A DNA stretch of 11,686 nucleotides. Origin: Sinorhizobium sp. GTDB lineage: Bacteria; Pseudomonadota; Alphaproteobacteria; Rhizobiales; Rhizobiaceae. The DNA is taken from NCBI GenBank assembly GCA_031178305.1, contig JAPSJG010000070.1:1-11686 (forward strand), in the 5' to 3' direction. A program made the translations under genes and the position numbers. The notes under the pieces were generated by a model, which ran no database searches, was not told where the DNA came from, and worked only from the letters and a program-made list of their open reading frames with translations. Positions 7,096-11,686 of this stretch are shown piece after piece (the stretch's first letter is position 1; each line of letters begins with the position of its first letter).

Positions 7096-7102
7096 GGAGA
7101 GG
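7095..7102 (+). promoter_or_regulatory. Shine-Dalgarno supporting the TTG start at 7108
   Basis: AGGAGAGG overlaps the preceding TGA stop and lies 5-8 bases before TTG 7108. This supports an unusual TTG start for the 87-aa protein over the internal ATG at 7153, which would cut off the first helix. Confidence 0.55.
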
Positions 7103-7107
7103 ACGCC

Positions 7108-7371
7108 TTGACCAGACCGATCAATCCCTATCTGGTGCTCGCACTCGCCACGATGTTGCCCGGTGCCGGCCATGTGGCGGTGCGCGATGCCACACGCGGC
7201 CTCGCCTTCGCCTTTTTCGCGGTGTTCTTCTCGGTCCTTACCTACAAGACGACGCCGCCCGATCGCTCCTTCCTTGGGCGGCATGCCGGCGGTTTATTCG
7301 TCTGGGCGCTTTCGATCCCCGACGCTTATCGCCGGGCGCGCGTCCGCACAGTGATGGCGCGGAAGAGCTGA
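7108..7371 (+). CDS. Small membrane protein with PGxGH-type motif
   Basis: An 87-aa protein starting with TTG. The N-terminal segment PYLVLALATMLPGAGHVAVRD and the following GLAFAFFAVFFSVLTY are hydrophobic, and a third weaker hydrophobic stretch is GGLFVWALSIPDAY. The PGAGH followed by a basic residue, Arg-Gly and a second helix recalls the PGLGHLY/GLGQ pattern of TM2-like small membrane proteins; this is resemblance only. It follows the anchored protein by 12 bases and is the last plus-strand gene before the convergent purU. The function is unknown. Confidence 0.65.
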   Translation: MTRPINPYLVLALATMLPGAGHVAVRDATRGLAFAFFAVFFSVLTYKTTPPDRSFLGRHAGGLFVWALSIPDAYRRARVRTVMARKS

Positions 7372-7546
7372 GCTTGAGCGGTAGAGTTGGGTCCGGCGGT
7401 TGAGTTGACCTGCAAAGAACGGGGACTGCACGCAGCCTGTCGCAAAACAGGAAACGCGTGCAGGTTCCCATCAGCACATCGATCGGCATCTGAACCAAGC
7501 GAGGTCACGCGGCCTTTGCGCGGACCTCGCCGGACCTCAATGATGA
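7372..7546. other. Convergent intergenic gap
   Basis: No gene seen. It separates the plus-strand small membrane protein from the end of purU on the minus strand and carries one strong hairpin near its purU end. Confidence 0.6.
7499..7530. terminator. Hairpin in convergent gap, possible bidirectional terminator
   Basis: GCGAGGTC (7499-7506) and GACCTCGC (7523-7530) are perfect inverted arms. CGCG/CGCG (7508-7511 with 7519-7522) extends the stem past one bulged A, leaving a 7-base loop. Neither side has a T tract, so termination is inferred from the convergent placement and stem strength. Confidence 0.5.
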
Positions 7547-8431
7547 TTATCCCATTCTTTCCGATGCGTAAGAGCCGGGGCTCGGAGGAAATACAATCGT
7601 GCGCGCACCGTTCAAAAAGACCCGGCGGTGGATATGCGCGTGAATGGCACGGGCAAGCACCTGCGCTTCGACATCCCGACCGAGCGATACATAGTCTTCA
7701 GCGCTCTGAGCATGGGTGATCCGGACGGTATCCTGCTCGATGATGGGCCCTTCGTCGAGGTCAGCGGTCACGTAGTGCGCTGTCGCACCAATGAGCTTCA
7801 CCCCCCGCTGATAGGCCTGCTTGTAGGGGTTGGCACCCTTGAAGCTCGGCAGGAAGGAGTGGTGAATATTGATGATCTTGCCGGACATCTTCTCACACAT
7901 CCTGTCCGATAGAACCTGCATGTAACGCGCAAGCACGATCAGTTCCGTCCCGGTGCTTTCCACCAGTTCCATGATTCTAGCTTCCGCCTGAGGCTTGTTT
8001 TCCTTCGTCACCGGAATGTGGTGGAACGGGATATCATGATTGACGACCACCTTCTGATAATCGAAGTGATTGGAAACGACCCCGACAATATCGATGGGCA
8101 GTGCTCCAATCCGCCAGCGGTAGAGAAGGTCATTCAGGCAGTGGCCAAAACGGGAGACCATCAGCAGCACCCTCATGCGCTCCGACTGGTCGTGGAGGGT
8201 GGTCTCCATTTCGAATTTCTCGGCGATCGGCTTCAGCCCAGAAGCCAGATCCGCCCGCGTCGCCCCCTTTTCCGAGATGAATCCGACACGCATGAAGAAC
8301 CTGCCGGTGCCGAGATCGTCAAACTGGGAACTGTCGGTAATATTGCAGCCCATTTCCGCGAGAAATCCCGCAATGGCAGCGACGATGCCACGGGTGGAGT
8401 TGCAGGCTACGGTCAGGACGCAGGTCGTCAT
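7547..8431 (-). CDS. purU: Formyltetrahydrofolate deformylase
   Basis: A 294-aa enzyme that hydrolyses 10-formyltetrahydrofolate to formate and tetrahydrofolate in the cytoplasm. An N-terminal ACT domain (about 4-85, CNSTRGIVAAIAGFLAEMGCN) precedes a formyltransferase-fold catalytic domain (about 88-270). The catalytic triad equivalent to PurN Asn-His-Asp is visible as N188 and H190 in INIHHSFLPSF and D226 in TADLDEGPII. Length is normal for PurU. The start is ATG 8431 with AAAGAG upstream. It lies downstream of the glutamine synthetase gene, behind a strong terminator with only 25 bases between T tract and ATG, so it is expressed either by read-through or from a promoter inside that short interval or the gmaS end. 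In context it fits formate release from formaldehyde oxidation, supplying C1 flux and recycling folate. Confidence 0.95.
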   Translation of the reverse strand: MTTCVLTVACNSTRGIVAAIAGFLAEMGCNITDSSQFDDLGTGRFFMRVGFISEKGATRADLASGLKPIAEKFEMETTLHDQSERMRVLLMVSRFGHCLNDLLYRWRIGALPIDIVGVVSNHFDYQKVVVNHDIPFHHIPVTKENKPQAEARIMELVESTGTELIVLARYMQVLSDRMCEKMSGKIINIHHSFLPSFKGANPYKQAYQRGVKLIGATAHYVTADLDEGPIIEQDTVRITHAQSAEDYVSLGRDVEAQVLARAIHAHIHRRVFLNGARTIVFPPSPGSYASERMG

Positions 8432-8456
8432 ATGGCGCTCTTTCTATAACGACTTT

Positions 8457-8485
8457 AAAAAAATCCCCGTGCCAAAGCACGGGGA
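8457..8485 (-). terminator. Rho-independent terminator after the glutamine synthetase gene
   Basis: On the minus strand, CCCCGTGC, a 4-base TTTG loop and GCACGGGG form a perfect 8-bp stem (8465-8484, plus an A-T pair), followed by seven T residues (8457-8463). It is 26 bases after the gmaS/glnT stop and the best terminator in the window. Confidence 0.9.
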
Positions 8486-8511
8486 AGAGCCGCCGAGCGG
8501 CTGGGGAATCT

Positions 8512-9819
8512 TTAGACGTCGAGTGTGGTCTGACGCTCCCACGCGGTGAACTGCGAGCAATAGGTATTCCACTCGCCTTGCTTGAGCTTCAGGTAGGCGT
8601 CTGAGAATTCTCTTCCCAAAGCCTCTTGCAATTCCTCGTCTCTGCCGTATTCGCGCAGTGCATCGAGCAAGTTGAGCGGAAGCTTTGGTGCATCGGTGAT
8701 CTTGTGGCCGTCCTTGTACATGTCGATGTCGTAATGGCGGCCGGGATCGGCCTCGGAACGAATGCCCGAGAGTCCTGCCGCGATGATGACCGCCTGCAGC
8801 AGGTAGGGATTGACCGCACCGTCAGGCAGACGCAGTTCGAAGCGGCCAGGGCCCGGAACGCGCACCATGTGGGTGCGGTTGTTGCCGGTCCAGGTCACCG
8901 AATTTGGCGCCCAGGTCGCGCCGGAGATGGTGCGCGGCGCGTTGATGCGCTTGTAGGAATTGACCGTTGGATTGGTGACGGCAGCGAGCGCACTTGCATG
9001 CTTCATGATGCCGCCGAGGAAGTGGCGTCCCTGCTCCGAGAGGCCGAATTCGGCCTTCTTGTCGACGAAGGCGTTCACCTCGCCTTCGAGGTCCCAGACG
9101 GAGATATGGCAATGGCAGCCATTACCCGTCAGCCCCTTGAACGGCTTCGGCATGAAGGTCGCGCGCAGCCCGTGCTTCTCGGCGACGGATTTCACCATGA
9201 ACTTGAAGAAGGAATGCTTGTCGGCCGTCTTCAGTGCGTCGTCATATTCCCAGTTCATCTCGAACTGGCCGTTCGCGTCCTCGTGATCGTTCTGGTAGGG
9301 CTTCCAGCCGAGCTCGAGCATGTAATCGCAGATTTCGGCGATCACGTCGTAGCGACGCATCACCGCCTGCTGGTCGTAGCAGGGCTTTTCTGCCGTGTCG
9401 AACGTGTCGGAAATCTTCGAACCGTCCGGCGAGATCAGGAAGAATTCGGGCTCGACGCCGGTCTTGACGCGAAGCCCTTCCTTGGCGGCTTCGGTGATCA
9501 GCTTCTTGAGCACCACGCGTGGCGCCTGTTCGACCGGCATGTCCTCCATGAAGCAGTCAGCGGCAACCCAGGCAACGTCCTTCTTCCAGGGAAGCTGGAT
9601 GACCGAGGAAGCATCTGGCATTGCGAAAAGATCCGGATGAGCAGGCGTGAGATCGAGCCAGGTGGCAAAACCTGCAAAGCCCGCGCCCCCCTTCTGCATG
9701 TCGGCGATCGCTTCCGCCGGGACCAGCTTGGCGCGCTGGCTGCCAAAGAGATCGGTGTAGCTGATCATGAAATACTTGACGCCCTTGTCGCGAGCGAATG
9801 TAGAGAGATCCAGTGTCAC
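8512..9819 (-). CDS. glnT: Type III glutamine synthetase / gamma-glutamylmethylamide synthetase
   Basis: A 435-aa member of the glutamine synthetase family, of the rhizobial GlnT (type III) class, which also includes GmaS, the ATP-dependent ligase joining glutamate to methylamine. GTG at 9819 is the start, with AGGGGA 5 bases upstream. Family landmarks are all present: GVEPEFF (E123, E125), GQFEMNW (E187), GNGCHCHIS (H238), NRTHMVR (R315, R320) and RFELRLPDGAVNPY (326-339). The C-terminal adenylylation tyrosine motif of GSI is absent. The upstream genes are two of the three N-methylglutamate synthase subunits, in the order seen in methylamine-utilisation clusters, which favours GmaS function (symbol gmaS); ammonia ligation cannot be excluded from sequence. 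A clear terminator ends the transcript after this gene. Start and length are secure. Confidence 0.9.
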   Translation of the reverse strand: MTLDLSTFARDKGVKYFMISYTDLFGSQRAKLVPAEAIADMQKGGAGFAGFATWLDLTPAHPDLFAMPDASSVIQLPWKKDVAWVAADCFMEDMPVEQAPRVVLKKLITEAAKEGLRVKTGVEPEFFLISPDGSKISDTFDTAEKPCYDQQAVMRRYDVIAEICDYMLELGWKPYQNDHEDANGQFEMNWEYDDALKTADKHSFFKFMVKSVAEKHGLRATFMPKPFKGLTGNGCHCHISVWDLEGEVNAFVDKKAEFGLSEQGRHFLGGIMKHASALAAVTNPTVNSYKRINAPRTISGATWAPNSVTWTGNNRTHMVRVPGPGRFELRLPDGAVNPYLLQAVIIAAGLSGIRSEADPGRHYDIDMYKDGHKITDAPKLPLNLLDALREYGRDEELQEALGREFSDAYLKLKQGEWNTYCSQFTAWERQTTLDV

Positions 9820-9859
9820 GTTGTTCCCCTTTTTGGATTCAAGACACTCAATTTCAAAG

Positions 9860-9887
9860 CAGGCCGCACCCTCTCAAGTGCGGCCTG
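9860..9887 (-). other. Intercistronic hairpin between mgsC and glnT
   Basis: CAGGCCGCAC (9860-9869) and GTGCGGCCTG (9878-9887) form a perfect 10-bp stem with an 8-base loop, located 7 bases past the mgsC stop. No T tract follows on the minus strand (CTTTGAAATT), so it looks like an attenuator, processing site or mRNA-stabilising element rather than a full terminator. Confidence 0.6.
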
Positions 9888-9893
9888 TCATAA

Positions 9894-11222
9894 TCAGAAA
9901 CCAGCCTTGCCGGGGTACCAGCTCGTTCCCGCGAGCGGCACCTGCGCCATCGCCGCAGCTTCCATCGTCAGCGCGCAGAGATCTTCCGGCTCCAGATTGT
10001 GAAGATGGTTCTTGCCGCAGGCGCGCGCGATAGTCTGGGCTTCCAGGGTCATCACCTTCAGATAGTTGGCGAGGCGGCGTCCGGCCGCGACCGGGTCAAG
10101 GCGCTGCATCAGCTCGGGGTCCTGCGTCGTGATGCCGGCCGGGTCCTTGCCCTCGTGCCAGTCATCATAGGCGCCGGCGGTCGTGCCGAGCTTCCGGTAC
10201 TCGTCCTCCCATTTCGGATCGTTGTCGCCGATGGCGACAAGCGCGGCCGTACCGATCGCCACGGCATCGGCGCCAAGCGCGAGGGCCTTGGCCACGTCCG
10301 CGCCAGAGCGAACGCCGCCCGAGATGATAAGCTGCACCTTGCGATGCATACCGAGATCCTGGAGCGCCTGGACCGCAGGGCGGATGCAGGCAAGCGTGGG
10401 CATGCCGACATTCTCGATGAAGACGTCCTGGGTGGCGGCGGTACCGCCCTGCATGCCGTCGAGCACGACGACATCGGCTCCAGCCTTCACCGCGAGCGCC
10501 GTGTCATAATAAGGTCGAGCGCCGCCGACCTTCACATAGATCGGCTTTTCCCAGTCGGTGATCTCGCGCAGTTCCATGATCTTGATCTCGAGATCATCAG
10601 GACCCGTCCAGTCGGGATGGCGGCAGGCCGAGCGCTGGTCGATGCCCGTCGGCAGGTTGCGCATGTTGGCAACGCGATCGGAAATCTTCTGGCCGAGCAG
10701 CATGCCGCCGCCACCGGGCTTGGCGCCCTGCCCCACGACGACCTCGATCGCGTCGGCACGGCGCAGATCCTTCGGGTTCATGCCGTAGCGGGACGGCAGG
10801 TACTGATAGACAAGGGTCTGAGAATGGCCGCGCTCCTCGTCGGTCATGCCGCCGTCGCCCGTTGTCGTCGAGGTACCGGAGATCGTCGCGCCGCGGCCGA
10901 GCGCTTCCTTGGCATGGCCGGAGAGCGCCCCGAAGCTCATGCCGGCGATCGTGATCGGGATTTTCAGATGGATCGGCTTCTTGGCGAAGCGCGTTCCGAG
11001 CACGACCGAGGTGTCGCACTTCTCGCGGTAGCCTTCGAGCGGATAGCGCGAGATCGACGCGCCGAGGAAAAGAAGATCGTCGAAATGCGGAACCTTGCGC
11101 TTGGTGCCGGCACCGCGAATGTCATAGATGCCGGTCGCAGCCGCGCGGCGGATTTCCGCAAGCGTATAGTCGTCGAACGACGCAGACTTGCGCGGCGGGG
11201 TATAGGGGTTGTGATAGGTCAT
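9894..11222 (-). CDS. mgsC: FMN-binding glutamate synthase-like subunit (N-methylglutamate synthase subunit C)
   Basis: A 442-aa protein equal to the FMN synthase domain of glutamate synthase large subunit (GltB subunit 2 type; also called GlxD in rhizobia). Visible signatures are AGMSFGALSGHAKEALGRGA (93-112), GQGAKPGGGGMLLG (164-177), the FMN/barrel segment SGGVRSGADVAKALALGADA (301-320) and GITTQDPEL (363-371). In canonical GltB a CX5CX4C cluster precedes PVGIATQ; here 349-362 (AGAYDDWHEGKDPA) has no cysteine, so the [3Fe-4S] site appears absent. With MgsA and MgsB it would turn gamma-glutamylmethylamide or methylamine into N-methylglutamate. ATG 11222 has GAGGGA upstream; the gene follows mgsB by 15 bases and precedes glnT, one operon. 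Methylamine function is inferred from order; a GltB-like amidotransferase role is possible. Confidence 0.88.
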   Translation of the reverse strand: MTYHNPYTPPRKSASFDDYTLAEIRRAAATGIYDIRGAGTKRKVPHFDDLLFLGASISRYPLEGYREKCDTSVVLGTRFAKKPIHLKIPITIAGMSFGALSGHAKEALGRGATISGTSTTTGDGGMTDEERGHSQTLVYQYLPSRYGMNPKDLRRADAIEVVVGQGAKPGGGGMLLGQKISDRVANMRNLPTGIDQRSACRHPDWTGPDDLEIKIMELREITDWEKPIYVKVGGARPYYDTALAVKAGADVVVLDGMQGGTAATQDVFIENVGMPTLACIRPAVQALQDLGMHRKVQLIISGGVRSGADVAKALALGADAVAIGTAALVAIGDNDPKWEDEYRKLGTTAGAYDDWHEGKDPAGITTQDPELMQRLDPVAAGRRLANYLKVMTLEAQTIARACGKNHLHNLEPEDLCALTMEAAAMAQVPLAGTSWYPGKAGF

Positions 11223-11237
11223 GACGGTCCCTCGCCT

Positions 11238-11686
11238 TTAGTACGCGTCGGCGTTGTCGATGTTGAAGTTGTAGAGCTTGCGAGCCGAGCCGTAGCGCTT
11301 GAACTCCTCCGGTCGGACATTCTCGACGCCGGCTCTCTCCAACAGCTCGGCGAGCTTCTGCAGATGTTCCGGACGCATCTCCTTCTCGATGCAATCGGCG
11401 CCGAGGCTCTTGACCATGCCGCGCACGAAAAGCTTGGCCTCATAGAGGCTGTCGCCCAGCGCATCACCCGCATCGCCGAGCACTACGAGGTGGCCGGACT
11501 GGCCCATGAAGGCCGACATATGGCCGATGCTGCCATGGACAACGATATCGATACCCTTCATCGAGATGCCGCAGCGCGAGGCGGCGTTGCCCTTGATGAC
11601 GAGCAGCCCACCGCGGCCCGTGGCGCCGGCATATTGGGAGGCATCGCCTTCAATGACGACCGTGCCGGACATCATGTTTTCGGCAA
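11238..11686 (-). CDS. mgsB: GXGXG glutamate synthase-like subunit (N-methylglutamate synthase subunit B), 5' part outside the window
   Basis: The C-terminal part (about 149 residues visible) of a protein matching the GXGXG right-handed beta-helix domain of glutamate synthase (GltB subunit 3 type, GlxC in rhizobia). The repeating pattern runs GDASQYAGATGRGGLLVIKG, then GNAASRCGISMKG, HGSIGHMSAFMGQSG and GDAGDALGDSLYEAK. The reading frame is open to the window edge: codons for Ala-Glu-Asn precede the Met-Met at 11670-11675, consistent with the family's conserved AENMMSG stretch, so those ATGs are internal rather than starts. TAA at 11238-11240 lies 15 bases before mgsC. In the N-methylglutamate synthase complex this subunit is the structural partner of MgsA (amidotransferase type, expected just outside) and MgsC. 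Confidence 0.85.
   Translation of the reverse strand, partial: AENMMSGTVVIEGDASQYAGATGRGGLLVIKGNAASRCGISMKGIDIVVHGSIGHMSAFMGQSGHLVVLGDAGDALGDSLYEAKLFVRGMVKSLGADCIEKEMRPEHLQKLAELLERAGVENVRPEEFKRYGSARKLYNFNIDNADAY

Noticed and set aside
6643..7284. A 213-aa minus-strand ORF
   Set aside because: Antisense to the anchored protein and the small membrane protein, low-complexity Arg/Gly/Glu composition, no domain.
8626..10002. A 458-aa open frame on the plus strand
   Set aside because: It is antisense to the glutamine synthetase, whose motifs are unmistakable; no ribosome-binding site or recognisable domain.

Overview
The window reads as a high-GC alphaproteobacterial chromosome or large replicon, most likely Hyphomicrobiales (a Rhizobium, Ensifer or Mesorhizobium-like organism). 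This rests on base composition, GTG/TTG starts, and recognisable type III glutamine synthetase and split glutamate-synthase genes of rhizobial type; species assignment is inference. Coding density is high. I see no mobile element, CRISPR array, tRNA or rRNA.

Layout. (1) Positions 6-2461, plus strand: three exported proteins that typically accompany PQQ-dependent alcohol dehydrogenases: a metallo-beta-lactamase-fold zinc hydrolase, a fused SoxYZ-like carrier, and a CXXCW-motif rhodanese-like protein. The dehydrogenase itself is not in the window. (2) 2462-2817: a non-coding convergent gap. (3) 2818-3555, minus: an XRE-cupin regulator, divergent from (4) 3964-7371, plus: three very small membrane proteins (one, 53 aa, at 4691-4852), a 12-helix APC permease of the ethanolamine-permease type, a strong hairpin, then a single-anchor protein and another small membrane protein. 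(5) 7372-7546: a convergent gap with a strong hairpin. (6) 7547-11686, minus, transcribed right to left: a GXGXG glutamate-synthase-like subunit (cut by the right edge), an FMN glutamate-synthase-like subunit, a type III glutamine synthetase / gamma-glutamylmethylamide synthetase, a clear rho-independent terminator, and purU (formyltetrahydrofolate deformylase).

How they may fit together. The mgsB-mgsC-gmaS order matches the N-methylglutamate pathway of methylamine oxidation: GmaS makes gamma-glutamylmethylamide and MgsABC converts it to N-methylglutamate. PurU handles formyl-tetrahydrofolate, where the oxidised carbon can end up. The PQQ-associated trio serves periplasmic alcohol (possibly methanol) oxidation. 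The regulated permease with its satellite membrane proteins is then a candidate uptake system for an amine. Together this looks like a C1/amine utilisation island. The least described part is the XRE-cupin-controlled cluster of tiny membrane proteins around the permease (3964-7371).
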